A stretch of DNA of 64,000 nucleotides from assembly GCF_049994355.1 (NCBI RefSeq), contig NZ_CP188257.1:1054001-1118000 (forward strand), read 5' to 3'. Origin of the DNA: Angustibacter sp049994355. GTDB taxonomy: Bacteria; Actinomycetota; Actinomycetes; Actinomycetales; Angustibacteraceae. Positions within the stretch are counted from its first letter, which is position 1. Every line of letters starts with the position of its first letter. The position numbers and the translations under genes were made by a program. This document shows, one piece after another, positions 35,500 through 43,562 of this stretch. The notes beneath the pieces are model-generated. The model had not been told where the DNA came from and ran no database searches. It worked only from the letters and a program-made list of their open reading frames with translations.

Positions 35500-38400
35500 G
35501 TGCAGATCGGCTACCTGGGACCCCTCGAGGTCCGCGACGGCGAGCAGGTGGTCGTCGTCCCCGGGGTGCGGCTGCGCAGGCTGCTCGGCCGGCTCGTGCT
35601 GGACGTCGGGCGGCCGGTCTCCTCGCGCGCCCTGACCGACGCCGTCTGGCCTGACGACGTGCCCGCCGATCCGGTGAACGCGCTGCAGTCCCTGGTCTCC
35701 CGGCTGCGCCGCACCCTCGGCGTCGCCGGCCTGGTCGAGCAGACGCCGGCCGGCTACCGGCTCAGCGTGGCCCCGGACGACGTGGACGCCGTGCGGTTCG
35801 GCCGGCTCGCCTCGGCCGGTCGCGAGGCGCTGCACCGTGGCGCTGACGACGAGGCCGCCGCCCTGCTGCGCGAGGCGCTGGCGCTGTGGCGGGGCGAGGT
35901 GCTGGACGGCGACGACGACGCCGACGTGCAGGTCACCCGCGCCCGCCTGGACGAGCTGCGGCTGCAGGCGCTGGCGGACAGGGTCGAGGCGGACCTTCGC
36001 CGCGGGCGGGCCGCCGACGTGGTCGCCGAGCTGGAGGAGCTCCTCGCGGCGCACCCGCTGCGTGAGGATCTGACTGCGCTGCAGATGACCGCGCTCGTCG
36101 CGCTCGGCCGCCCCGCCGAGGCGCTGGTGGTCTACGAGCAGACCCGGCGGTTCCTGTCCGACACGTTGGGCAGCGACCCGTCGGCGGCGTTGCAGGCCAA
36201 GCACCTGGAGGTGCTGCGCAGCCACGAGGACGAGGCGCCGCGCACCAACCTGCGAGCCGCGGTCACCAGCTTCGTGGGCCGCGACGAGGACGCCAAACGG
36301 GTGGTCCGGTTGCTGGCCGGCGGCCCGGCGTCGACCCGGTTGGTGACCGTCGTCGGTGCGGGCGGTTCCGGCAAGACCCGGCTGGCCAGCGAGGTCGCCG
36401 CGACCTGGGTGGACCGGATGCCGGACGGCGTGTGGTTCGCCGAGCTCGCGCCGGTCAGCGACCCGGACTCCATCGCGCTCGCCGTGCTGGACGGCATCGG
36501 CGTGCGGGACGTGCGGCTGATGGAGCAGCGCCGCGGCGAGCGTCCGCAGCGCGAGGCCCGCACGCGGGTGCTGGACACGCTGTCCAGCGCCGAGTGCCTG
36601 CTGGTGCTGGACAACTGTGAGCACGTCATCGAGGCGGCCGCCTCGCTGGTCGCGGAGCTGCTGGGCCGCTGCCCGAAGGTGCTGGTGATCGCGACCAGCC
36701 GCGAGCCGCTGGGGATCGACGGCGAGTCCGTGTTCCCGCTGACCCCGCTGGCCTTGCCGGCCGCCCCGGAGCAGGACCCGCAGGTGCCCGTGGTGGATCT
36801 GACCGAGCTGGACGTCGCGACGCTGGCCCAGGTGCCGGCGGTCCGGCTGCTGCTGGACCGGGCCCGGGCCGCCGGCGCCCCGATCGACCTGGACGCCGCG
36901 ACCGCGCCGGACGTGGTGCGGATCGTGCGGCGGCTGGACGGGCTGCCGCTGGCCATCGAGCTGGCCGCCGCGCGGTTGCGGGTGCTGAGCGTCGCGGAGG
37001 TCGCCGACCGGCTGACCGACCGGTTCCGGCTGCTGACCGGCGGCAAGCGGACGGCGGTCCCGCGGCACCGCACGCTGCGCGCGGTCGTCGAGTGGAGCTG
37101 GGACCTGATGGACGCACGCGAGCGCGAGGTGGCCGAGCACTTCTCGCTGTTCGGTTCCGGTGCGGCGGCGCCGGCGGTGCGCGCTGTCTGCCCGAGCTGG
37201 CGCGACGGTGAGCCGCGAGCCATCGACCTGCGGCCGGACGCCGGCGGCGGTGCCGAGCTGACCGACGTCCAGGACGTGCTGCACTCGCTGGTCGACAAGT
37301 CGATCCTGGTGGCCGAGCCAGACCAGCTCGGCACCCGGTTCCGGATGCTGGAGACGTTGCGGGAGTACGGTTCCGAGCGGCTGGACGCGGCTGGCCTGCT
37401 GGACGACGGGCGCGCCGCCCATGCCGCCTACTTCGCCCGGCTCACCGAGGTCGCCGACGTCCGCCTGCGCTCGTCCGAGCAGCTTGTCGCGCTGCACGTG
37501 TTCGACGTCGAGCGGGACAACATCCTCGCCGCGCTGGCCTACCTCGGCGACTCCGGCGACGCGGCGGCGGCCATCGACCTGGCGGTGCGGCTGGCCTGGC
37601 AGTGGATGCTGCGTGAGAGCGGCCGGGACGCCGCGCGCTGGCTTCGCTTCGCGATGGCGGTACCGGGGGCCGAGCAGGCCCCGCTGTACCCGATCGCCGA
37701 GGCCATGGCGGTCGTGACCGCCTTTGCGAGCCCCGGCGACCAGCTGACGGCGCCCAGCGGGCAACGTCAGCTCGTCGACATCGCCGGCTCGCTGAGCGAG
37801 TGCGACGGGCTGCACCAGATCGCGCCGCTGCTGCGGCCGCTGCTGCTGTTCTTCACCGGCGACCGGCAGGCCGCGATGGCGAGCATGGACGCCTCGACGG
37901 CCTCGCCGGACCCGTGGGTGCGGGCGGCGGTGCGCGGCGTCCGGCTGGCGTTCGCCGAGAACGAGGGTGACCTGGACCTGATGCGCCAGGACGTCGCCGT
38001 CGGGATCGAGGCGTGGCGGCTGATCGGCGACAACTGGGGTCTGGCCGCGATGCTCTCCTCGCGCGGGCAGCTGCGCATGATGGACGGTGACCTGACGGGT
38101 GCCGCGCACGACCTGGAGGCGGCGCTCGGTCACATCCGGCTGCTCGGTGGTGGTTCGGACGACCTGATGGCGCACGTTCGCCTGGCCGACCTGTGCCTGC
38201 GCGCGGGGGACGTCGACGGCGCCCGGCAGTACGTCGAGGTGATCCGCTCGGACCGCCGGTACAACGAGCTGGCCGAGGTGCGCGACATGCTCGCCACGAT
38301 CATGGCCGGCGCGGTGGCGATGGCCGACGGCGACGGCCAGGCGGCGGACCGCGAGTACACGAGCCTGCTCGAGACGATGCTCGCGATGGGCGAGCCCAAC

Positions 38401-38787
38401 CAGTACCAGGCGCACGGCGGCGCGGTCGCGTACGCGTTCCTCGCGCTGGTCGACGTGGACCGTGGTGAGCTGGACGTCGGTGCCGATCACGTCCAGGAGG
38501 CGTTGCGGCTTTCGGCGATGACCGAGGACCTGCCGATCATCGCGACGGCCGGGGTGTCCTGCGCGGTGCTGGCGCAGGCGCAGGGTCATCCGCTGCGGTC
38601 GGCCGAGGTGCTCGGTGCGGCCGCCGGGTTGCGCGGGTCGCCGGACCTCACCCAGCCGAACATCGCGCGGCTGACGGAGCGGCTGGTGGCCGAGCTGGGC
38701 CGGGAGGCGTTCGACTCCGCGTACGCGCAGGGGCGCTCGCTGGAACGTGGCGCCGCGATCGGCCGGCTGTCCCCGGCCGACGCCTGA
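35500..38787 (+). CDS. AfsR/SARP-type regulator with NB-ARC ATPase and TPR-like tail
   Basis: A 1095-residue regulator. Residues 1-~90: OmpR-like winged helix (IGYLGPLEVRDGE, ALQSLVSRLRRTLG). Residues ~95-245: bacterial transcriptional activator (BTAD) domain (GEVLDGDDDADVQVTRARLD). From ~280: STAND/NB-ARC ATPase with P-loop VVGAGGSGKTRLA (~286-293), Walker B CLLVLDNCEHV and the RLDGLPLAIELAAARLRVL motif. The C-terminal ~400 residues are helical, TPR-like. This is the AfsR plan, in which a signal frees DNA binding; SARP members often switch on antibiotic clusters, but no such cluster is in the window. GTG start with CAGACT 7 bp upstream. The likely target is the divergent exporter (inference). 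Confidence 0.9.
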   Translation: MQIGYLGPLEVRDGEQVVVVPGVRLRRLLGRLVLDVGRPVSSRALTDAVWPDDVPADPVNALQSLVSRLRRTLGVAGLVEQTPAGYRLSVAPDDVDAVRFGRLASAGREALHRGADDEAAALLREALALWRGEVLDGDDDADVQVTRARLDELRLQALADRVEADLRRGRAADVVAELEELLAAHPLREDLTALQMTALVALGRPAEALVVYEQTRRFLSDTLGSDPSAALQAKHLEVLRSHEDEAPRTNLRAAVTSFVGRDEDAKRVVRLLAGGPASTRLVTVVGAGGSGKTRLASEVAATWVDRMPDGVWFAELAPVSDPDSIALAVLDGIGVRDVRLMEQRRGERPQREARTRVLDTLSSAECLLVLDNCEHVIEAAASLVAELLGRCPKVLVIATSREPLGIDGESVFPLTPLALPAAPEQDPQVPVVDLTELDVATLAQVPAVRLLLDRARAAGAPIDLDAATAPDVVRIVRRLDGLPLAIELAAARLRVLSVAEVADRLTDRFRLLTGGKRTAVPRHRTLRAVVEWSWDLMDAREREVAEHFSLFGSGAAAPAVRAVCPSWRDGEPRAIDLRPDAGGGAELTDVQDVLHSLVDKSILVAEPDQLGTRFRMLETLREYGSERLDAAGLLDDGRAAHAAYFARLTEVADVRLRSSEQLVALHVFDVERDNILAALAYLGDSGDAAAAIDLAVRLAWQWMLRESGRDAARWLRFAMAVPGAEQAPLYPIAEAMAVVTAFASPGDQLTAPSGQRQLVDIAGSLSECDGLHQIAPLLRPLLLFFTGDRQAAMASMDASTASPDPWVRAAVRGVRLAFAENEGDLDLMRQDVAVGIEAWRLIGDNWGLAAMLSSRGQLRMMDGDLTGAAHDLEAALGHIRLLGGGSDDLMAHVRLADLCLRAGDVDGARQYVEVIRSDRRYNELAEVRDMLATIMAGAVAMADGDGQAADREYTSLLETMLAMGEPNQYQAHGGAVAYAFLALVDVDRGELDVGADHVQEALRLSAMTEDLPIIATAGVSCAVLAQAQGHPLRSAEVLGAAAGLRGSPDLTQPNIARLTERLVAELGREAFDSAYAQGRSLERGAAIGRLSPADA

Positions 38788-38828
38788 CCCCCGCCCCCCG
38801 CCGCGCCCGCAAACGCCCGCCACCCCCA

Positions 38829-38893
38829 ACTTGTGGTGAGGTATCGGGCTCTCGCGGGGCGTTGAGAGGCCGACAACCCATCCCAAGTGGGGG
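38829..38893. repeat. 65-bp palindromic intergenic repeat, copy B
   Basis: Same length as copy A at 22480: ACTTGTGGTGAGGTATCGGG to CCAAGTGGGGG. The first 20 bases and last 9 are almost identical to copy A; the interior and the right arm have diverged. It lies 41 bp after the AfsR-like stop, behind a C-rich run, and its last bases run into the 12-bp tandem repeat. Confidence 0.6.
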
Positions 38894-38935
38894 CAGCGGT
38901 GGGGGCAGCGGTGGGGGCAGCGGTGGGGGCAGCGG
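38888..38935. repeat. 12-bp tandem repeat, four perfect copies
   Basis: TGGGGGCAGCGG repeated four times head-to-tail, then a partial TGGG, in the 155-bp gap between converging genes. Slippage-prone; it starts inside the right end of the 65-bp repeat. Not a CRISPR: there are no spacers and the unit is too short. Confidence 0.85.
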
Positions 38936-38942
38936 TGGGTGG

Positions 38943-39770
38943 TCAGGCCCGGCGGCGGTACGCACGCAGGGCCAGCGGGAAGAACACGACCAGCAGCACG
39001 GCCATCCAGGCCAGGGTCCACAGCAGGTGGACCTGCAGCGGGCCACCGAGCATCAGGGCCCGGACGGACCCGACCAGGTGGGTGATCGGGTTGACCTTCA
39101 CGAAGGACTGCATCCAGCCCGGCATGGTGGCCGTGGGCACGAACACGTTGCTGGCGAAGCTCAGCGGCAGCACGAGCAGGAACATGATGCCCTGCACCGC
39201 GCCCGGGGTCCGCACCTTCATGCCGACGTAGACCGAGACCCAGCCGAAGCAGAGCGCGAAGCCCATGGACAGCGCCAGCGCGCCCATCACGCCGAGCCAG
39301 CCGCCGGTGGCGTTGAAGCCCATCAGCAGGCCCGTCGCCATCGTGACCGTGAACAGGATCAGGTACCGGACCAGGTCTGCCGCGACCGCACCGACCAGCG
39401 GGACCGACCGGGCGATGGGCAGTGACCGGAACCGGTCGAAGACACCCTTCTCGATGTCCGCGTTCAGGTTCTGGCCGAGCGCCACGCTGGCCATCGCGAT
39501 GGTCTGGCCGAGGATCCCGGGCAGCAGGAACTGCAAGTACGCCTGCTGGGAGCCGCCGGCGATGGCGCCGCCGAAGATGTAGGTGAACATCGCCAGGAAG
39601 ATCACCGGTTGCAGCGTGACGTCGATCAGCGCCTCCGGGGTCCGCATGGTCTTGATCAGGCTGCGCTTGGCCAGCACCAGGATGTGCTTGAGGCTGTTGT
39701 TGCGGGTGCCGACTGCGGCGGTGGGGACGGCGACACCCGCGCGGGGCGTCGCCACGTCGGTGGTGGTCAT
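38943..39770 (-). CDS. ABC-2 permease, DrrB-like (first exporter)
   Basis: A 275-residue membrane protein of the ABC-2/DrrB family with six hydrophobic helices, DIEKGVFDRFRSLPIARS (the conserved intracellular loop contacting the ATPase) and NVFVPTATMPGW before the last helices. The ATG overlaps the stop of the ATPase gene by 4 bp (ATGA). With that ATPase it forms an exporter of the daunorubicin/lipid type. It converges on the AfsR-like gene. The second exporter at 61.3 kb is a paralogue (FGGAI, ...KG[VI][FI]DRFRSLP). Confidence 0.9.
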   Translation of the reverse strand: MTTTDVATPRAGVAVPTAAVGTRNNSLKHILVLAKRSLIKTMRTPEALIDVTLQPVIFLAMFTYIFGGAIAGGSQQAYLQFLLPGILGQTIAMASVALGQNLNADIEKGVFDRFRSLPIARSVPLVGAVAADLVRYLILFTVTMATGLLMGFNATGGWLGVMGALALSMGFALCFGWVSVYVGMKVRTPGAVQGIMFLLVLPLSFASNVFVPTATMPGWMQSFVKVNPITHLVGSVRALMLGGPLQVHLLWTLAWMAVLLVVFFPLALRAYRRRA

Positions 39771-40726
39771 GCTGCCTCCTCGGCGGTCTCGTCGGCCGCT
39801 CGGCGGCCGGTCAGGGTGAGGAACACCTCGTCCAGCGTGGGCAGGTGCAGGGAGAACTCGTGCACCGTGATGCCGGCCGCGGTGATCCGCTCGACCAGGG
39901 CGGGCAGCAGGGTGTCGTCCTGCACCCGCGCCGTGATCTCGTGCCGGCTGGTCTCGCCGGGCTCGGTGCCGGTGACCTCGGCCAGGATCTGCCGGACGTC
40001 GCCGGTCCGGCTCGGGTCGGTCGGGCGCACCCGCACCCGCTGGCCGCCGACGATGTGCTTCAGTCCGTCGGGGGTGTCGTGCGCGATCACCCTGCCGTGG
40101 TCGATGACGGTGATCTCGTCGGCGAGCGCGTCGGCCTCCTCCAGGTACTGGGTGGTCAGCAGCACGGTCGAGCCGTCGCTGACGACGCGGCGGACGACGT
40201 CCCACATCTCCTCGCGCTTGGCCGGGTCGAGCCCGGTGGTGGGCTCGTCCAGGAAGATCACCGCCGGGCGGCCGACGAGGCTGGCAGCGAGATCGAGGCG
40301 GCGGCGCATGCCACCGGAGTACGTCTTGGCCATCCGTCCGGCCGCCTCGGTCAGGTCGAACCAGGCGAGCAGCTCGGCGGCCCGCGCCTTGGCGTCCCGG
40401 CTCGTCAGGTTGAGCAGCTGGCCGATCATCACCAGGTTCTGGGTGCCGGTCAGGTCCTCGTCGACCGAGGCGTACTGGCCGGTCAGCCCGACCTGCTGGC
40501 GGACGGCGGCGGCGTCCTTGACGACGTCCAGGCCGCGCACGGTGGCCGTTCCGGAGTCGGCCTGCAGCAGGGTGGCCAGGATCCGCACGGCGGTGGTCTT
40601 GCCGGCACCGTTCGGTCCCAGGACACCCAGGACCGTCCCCTCCCTGGCGGCCAGGTCGACCCCGGCCAGCGCCTGGGTGTCGCCGAACCGCTTGGTGAGG
40701 CCGGTGGCCTCGATCGCGTACGTCAT
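39767..40726 (-). CDS. DrrA-type ABC ATPase (first exporter)
   Basis: A 319-residue ATPase. Walker A GPNGAGKT (~residues 39-46), signature YSGGMRRRLDLA, Walker B VIFLDEPTTGLDP, and a ~75-residue DrrA-type C-terminal domain (HLPTLDEVFLTLTGR). The ATG at 40726 has GGGAGAA 6 bp upstream; 25 residues upstream in frame are not family-like. It is coupled to the permease by a 4-bp overlap. Probable drug or glycolipid export; the cargo is not evident. Confidence 0.93.
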   Translation of the reverse strand: MTYAIEATGLTKRFGDTQALAGVDLAAREGTVLGVLGPNGAGKTTAVRILATLLQADSGTATVRGLDVVKDAAAVRQQVGLTGQYASVDEDLTGTQNLVMIGQLLNLTSRDAKARAAELLAWFDLTEAAGRMAKTYSGGMRRRLDLAASLVGRPAVIFLDEPTTGLDPAKREEMWDVVRRVVSDGSTVLLTTQYLEEADALADEITVIDHGRVIAHDTPDGLKHIVGGQRVRVRPTDPSRTGDVRQILAEVTGTEPGETSRHEITARVQDDTLLPALVERITAAGITVHEFSLHLPTLDEVFLTLTGRRAADETAEEAA

Positions 40727-40890
40727 GTCGTTCTCCCGACCTCGTCGTTGGCGACGACGATGCCGGGTGCGGCTGGCAGCAGGCGCACACGGCGCTGTCA
40801 CGGACTGTCAGGGGCGTAGTCAGCGCGTCGCGCTGCGTGCCGGAGGGTGCCCAAGACTGGGCAGTTCGGGTTAACCGGAGGTTCATCCGA

Positions 40891-40919
40891 TTGCGCCGGG
40901 ATGGACCGTGAGTCACCAT
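40891..40919 (+). promoter_or_regulatory. sigma-70-like promoter for a small leaderless frame
   Basis: TTGCGC, 17-bp spacer, CACCAT, then 6 bp to GTG 40926. The fit to -35/-10 spacing and to the leaderless spacing together supports it. Confidence 0.45.
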
Positions 40920-40925
40920 CGAGCC

Positions 40926-41054
40926 GTGGAACCGACTCTTCCCGTTCGCCGCCCGGCCGAGGTCGACATCGTCGACCTGCGGGCGGTCGAGGCGCGCCTG
41001 GCGGAGGTCGCGGACCTGAACGTCGTCCTGTCCTGGCTCGACGCGCAGGACTGA
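40926..41054 (+). CDS. candidate 42-residue small protein
   Basis: A GTG-started frame, VEPTLPVRRPAEVDIVDLRA onward to ...LDAQD, acidic and helix-forming, with gene-like codon positions. It has a promoter-like TTGCGC-17-CACCAT and a leaderless start. It sits in a 402-bp gap between the DrrA gene and the AraC-type gene and ends 74 bp before the latter. No family recognised; it could be a peptide leader or a genuine small protein. Confidence 0.4.
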   Translation: MEPTLPVRRPAEVDIVDLRAVEARLAEVADLNVVLSWLDAQD

Positions 41055-41128
41055 GCCACACCACCCCACCATCCGACCTGCGCAAGCGTGATCAAGCGCG
41101 CGTCGCGGGCGTACCCCAGGCTGGTGAC

Positions 41129-42058
41129 ATGTCGACCGACGTGATGGCCCGGATTCTCGACCTGGTGAGCCAGGCGATGAACGAGCCGTCCACCACCGGC
41201 GCCGACCTCGCGGACCGCGCCTACCTGTCCCGCTTCCACTTCGCCCGGCTGGTGACCGCCGCGATGGGTGAGCCGCCGGGGGCGTTGCGTCGCCGGCTGC
41301 TGCTCGAGCGCGCCGCCTTCCGGTTGCTCAGCACCCAGCTGTCCGTGCTGGACGTCGGGGTCGAGGCCGGCTACGGCTCGCACGAGGCGTTCACCCGTGC
41401 GTTCGCGCGCGAGTACGGACGCTCGCCGACGCAGCTGCGCCGCGAGCCACCGCGCACCTTCCACCAGCTCGAGCTGCCCTGCCCGAGTGGGGTGCACTTC
41501 CAGCCACCCGGCGGCCTGCGGCTGCCCGCTACGCATGAGGAGACCTCGATGGACGTCCTGCAGCAGCTGGTCGTACACCATGTCGACAGCCTGAACGCGA
41601 TCCTCGACCGGGCCGAGCGCCTCGACGAGACAGTGCTCGACCAGCCCATCGTGGTATCGGTCGAGACCATCGACGGCGAGCAGACCCTGCGCTCACTGAT
41701 CAACGCGATGGTGACCCAGGAGGAGCACTGGCTCTCGGCCCTGCGCGGCGGCGGCTGGCCCGACGAGAGCGACCAGAGCGTGCCGGGCCTGCGGGCGCGG
41801 CACGAGGTCGCCGGCCGGGACTACCTGGCCATGGTGGACGAGACGATCCGCGAGGGCCGACTGGCCGACACCTTCGTGGACACCACCTGCGGGCCACCGA
41901 CGACCCACACGCTCGGCGGCACGATCGGGCACGTGATCACCTTCGCGGCGGTGCGGCGCACCCTGGCCGTCGGGGCGCTGGAGACGGCGGGGATCCCGGA
42001 CCTGGGGGCGGCGGACCCGCGTCCGTTCCTGGACGACGTCGGCGGCCAGCAAGCCTGA
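41129..42058 (+). CDS. AraC-type HTH fused to a DinB-like domain
   Basis: A 309-residue protein. Residues 1-~115 are an AraC/XylS double helix-turn-helix (AYLSRFHFARLVTAAMGEPP first helix pair, AGYGSHEAFTRAFAREYGRS second, the most conserved part). After a short Pro-rich bridge, residues ~140-305 are a four-helix DinB-type bundle beginning MDVLQQLVVHHVDSLNAIL, with His residues in HH, EEHW and IGHV that could bind metal as in DinB/YfiT enzymes. The ATG follows CAGGCT by 6 bp (leaderless). Small-molecule sensing by the DinB bundle is plausible. The fusion is uncommon; the target genes are unknown. Confidence 0.82.
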   Translation: MSTDVMARILDLVSQAMNEPSTTGADLADRAYLSRFHFARLVTAAMGEPPGALRRRLLLERAAFRLLSTQLSVLDVGVEAGYGSHEAFTRAFAREYGRSPTQLRREPPRTFHQLELPCPSGVHFQPPGGLRLPATHEETSMDVLQQLVVHHVDSLNAILDRAERLDETVLDQPIVVSVETIDGEQTLRSLINAMVTQEEHWLSALRGGGWPDESDQSVPGLRARHEVAGRDYLAMVDETIREGRLADTFVDTTCGPPTTHTLGGTIGHVITFAAVRRTLAVGALETAGIPDLGAADPRPFLDDVGGQQA

Positions 42059-42101
42059 CGCACCTGTTGGTGGCGATGTCGGGGATCCGCTTGCGCATGC
42101 C

Positions 42102-42131
42102 TTGACAGGCATATACCAACAAGGGCATATT
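42102..42131 (+). promoter_or_regulatory. ArsR-gene promoter with direct-repeat operator candidate
   Basis: TTGACA (42102-42107), 18-bp spacer, CATATT (42126-42131), then 7 bp to GTG 42139. GGCATAT occurs twice, at 42108 and 42124 (16 bp apart), spanning spacer and -10, a likely autoregulatory site. This AT-rich patch stands out in a GC-rich window. Confidence 0.6.
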
Positions 42132-42138
42132 CAAGGCC

Positions 42139-42450
42139 GTGGCAGACCCGTTCACGGTGGTGGCCGAACCGACCCGCCGACGCATTCTGGCCGAGCTGCG
42201 AGGCTCGGACTGCAGCGTCGGCGAGCTGGTCGAGCGCCTCGGCCTGCCGCAACCGACCGTGTCCAAGCACCTGAAAGTGCTGCGCGACAACCGGTTCGTC
42301 CTCAGCCGTGGGGACGCCCAACGGCGGATCTACCGGCTGGACGGACGGGCCTTCGCCGAGCTCGAGACCTGGCTGACTCCCTACCGGCAGTACTGGGAGC
42401 AGCAGCTCGACCGGCTGCAGGTCCACCTGGACGAAGACGAGGAGAGCTGA
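42139..42450 (+). CDS. ArsR-family transcription regulator (first)
   Basis: A 103-residue winged-helix protein: FTVVAEPTRRRILAELRGSD, SVGELVERLGLPQPTVSKHLKVLRDN (recognition helix) and the beta-wing RGDAQRRIYRL. No ELCV-type metal cysteines, so it is the SmtB/ArsR subgroup paired with SRPBCC proteins rather than a metal sensor. GTG start is leaderless. The stop overlaps the next gene (TGATG), so they are co-translated. Likely represses its own operon from the site at 42102-42131. Confidence 0.88.
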   Translation: MADPFTVVAEPTRRRILAELRGSDCSVGELVERLGLPQPTVSKHLKVLRDNRFVLSRGDAQRRIYRLDGRAFAELETWLTPYRQYWEQQLDRLQVHLDEDEES

Positions 42451-42971
42451 TGAACGACCCGCTGACCAACGGTCTCAACCCGGTGCAGTCCGAGGCGGTG
42501 GACGCCCGCTGGGCCGTCGTGCTGACCCGCCAGCTCCGCCAGGGCCCCGCCCGGGTCTGGACGGCGTTGACCGATCCCCACGGACTGGCCGGCTGGACGC
42601 CCTACACGGCCGACCGTGACCTGTCCACGCCCGGCCCAGCGAACCTGACCATGACCGACGGATCCTCCGGCGCGCCCCTGGACGGCACCGTCCTGACGGC
42701 GCAGCCGCCATACCTGCTGGAGCACCACTGGGGCGAGGACGTGCTGCGCTGGGAGCTGGTCGAGTCTGGCGGCGGCACCCTGCTCACGTTGCGGCACACC
42801 ACGTCCAGGCGTGCGGAGCTGGCCAGCTTCGCCGCCGGCTGGCACCTCTGCCTGGACACCCTCGACCTGCTGCTGGCCGGGACGCCGCGCAAGCCGGTGG
42901 TCGGCGAGCGGGCGCGCGATTTCGGCTGGGCCGAGCTGGAGGCCCGCTACCGCGAGGTGCTCACCGCCTGA
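42450..42971 (+). CDS. SRPBCC (AHSA1-like) protein (first)
   Basis: A 173-residue START-like/AHSA1 protein, a ligand-binding helix-grip fold. RQLRQGPARVWTALTDPHGLAGW is the canonical start and GWHLCLDTLDLLLAG the long C-terminal helix. The pairing with an ArsR regulator by a 1-base overlap (TGATG) is widespread and the two usually form a stress or degradation module. The ligand is unknown. A similar ArsR-SRPBCC pair is at 63.3 kb. Confidence 0.85.
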   Translation: MNDPLTNGLNPVQSEAVDARWAVVLTRQLRQGPARVWTALTDPHGLAGWTPYTADRDLSTPGPANLTMTDGSSGAPLDGTVLTAQPPYLLEHHWGEDVLRWELVESGGGTLLTLRHTTSRRAELASFAAGWHLCLDTLDLLLAGTPRKPVVGERARDFGWAELEARYREVLTA

Positions 42972-42993
42972 GCCCGCGGCTCGACCCCGACGT

Positions 42994-43341
42994 TCACAGC
43001 CCGAGGTGCAGTCGCAGGGCCTCGTCCAGCTGGCGCATCGTGGCACTGTCGAGGCGCCCGATCGCCTCACCGAGCCGTCGCACGTCGATCGACCGGACCT
43101 GCTCGGCCTGGGCCTTGCTGTCGGTCGCAAGCCCGCAGTCATGGGCGCTCAGCCGCACCTGGAACGCGAAGAGGCGGGCGACGTTCGACGTGATGGGCAC
43201 GACCGTCACGACCCCGCAGCCCTGACGCTCGGCCGCGACGTTGGCGCCGTCGTTGCTGACCAGGACGACGGGACGGCGCTTGTCGGCCTCGCTGCCCAGC
43301 GCGGAAGCGAGGTCCGCGTATCGCACCTCTCCACGGCGCAT
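42994..43341 (-). CDS. MazF-type toxin (MazF9-like ribonuclease)
   Basis: A 115-residue PemK/MazF endoribonuclease. MRRGEVRYADL is the first strand, RRPVVLVSNDGAN carries the conserved arginine pair, VVTVVPITSNVAR the S3 strand, and DSKAQAEQVRSIDVRRL the catalytic-loop region. The resemblance, from memory, is to M. tuberculosis MazF9. Its ATG overlaps the antitoxin stop by one base (TGATG), giving the usual antitoxin-then-toxin order. It cleaves mRNA or tRNA when the antitoxin is degraded. Converges on the SRPBCC gene, with 22 bp between stops. Confidence 0.9.
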   Translation of the reverse strand: MRRGEVRYADLASALGSEADKRRPVVLVSNDGANVAAERQGCGVVTVVPITSNVARLFAFQVRLSAHDCGLATDSKAQAEQVRSIDVRRLGEAIGRLDSATMRQLDEALRLHLGL

Positions 43342-43562
43342 CAGCGGCGGAGGCCGTCGGCGCTCGTGGCGTCCCACGGCTCGGCGTCGGCGGACTCGGC
43401 CCACTCGTCCCAGGCCGCGCCATAGTCCGCTCGCAGGCTGAGGCTGCGCAGCAGCTGGATCGCGTCGTGCAGCGCCCCGGAGCGGGTGCCGGCACCCGAG
43501 TCGTGCGCGTACGAGTCGAGGAACTCGATGTCGGCCTGCGGCAGGCTCACGGAGATCTTCAC
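43341..43562 (-). CDS. MazE9-like ribbon-helix-helix antitoxin
   Basis: A 73-residue antitoxin: KISVSLPQADIEFLDSYAHD is a ribbon-helix-helix DNA-binding start, and the acidic Trp-containing tail (AAWDEWAESADAEPW) would wrap the toxin. The length and tail resemble MazE9. The GTG at 43562 is leaderless, with TAGCAT ending 7 bp upstream. It probably represses its own promoter together with the toxin. Confidence 0.87.
   Translation of the reverse strand: MKISVSLPQADIEFLDSYAHDSGAGTRSGALHDAIQLLRSLSLRADYGAAWDEWAESADAEPWDATSADGLRR

Noticed and set aside
38888..38935. Possible CRISPR-like repeat
   Set aside because: Direct tandem without spacers, 12-bp unit, no cas genes.
35023..39021. 1332-codon open frame on the minus strand opposite the AfsR-like gene
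   Set aside because: It mirrors the whole regulator gene. Very long antisense frames are common in high-GC DNA; the translation is low-complexity (His/Arg/Gln/Val-rich) with no domain, and the plus-strand gene is certain.
40811..40925. Riboswitch or structured RNA before the small frame
   Set aside because: No conserved stem set recognised; only promoter-like elements.
42139..42450. Metal-sensing ArsR
   Set aside because: No cysteine pair of the ELCVCDL type, and the gene is coupled to an SRPBCC protein.
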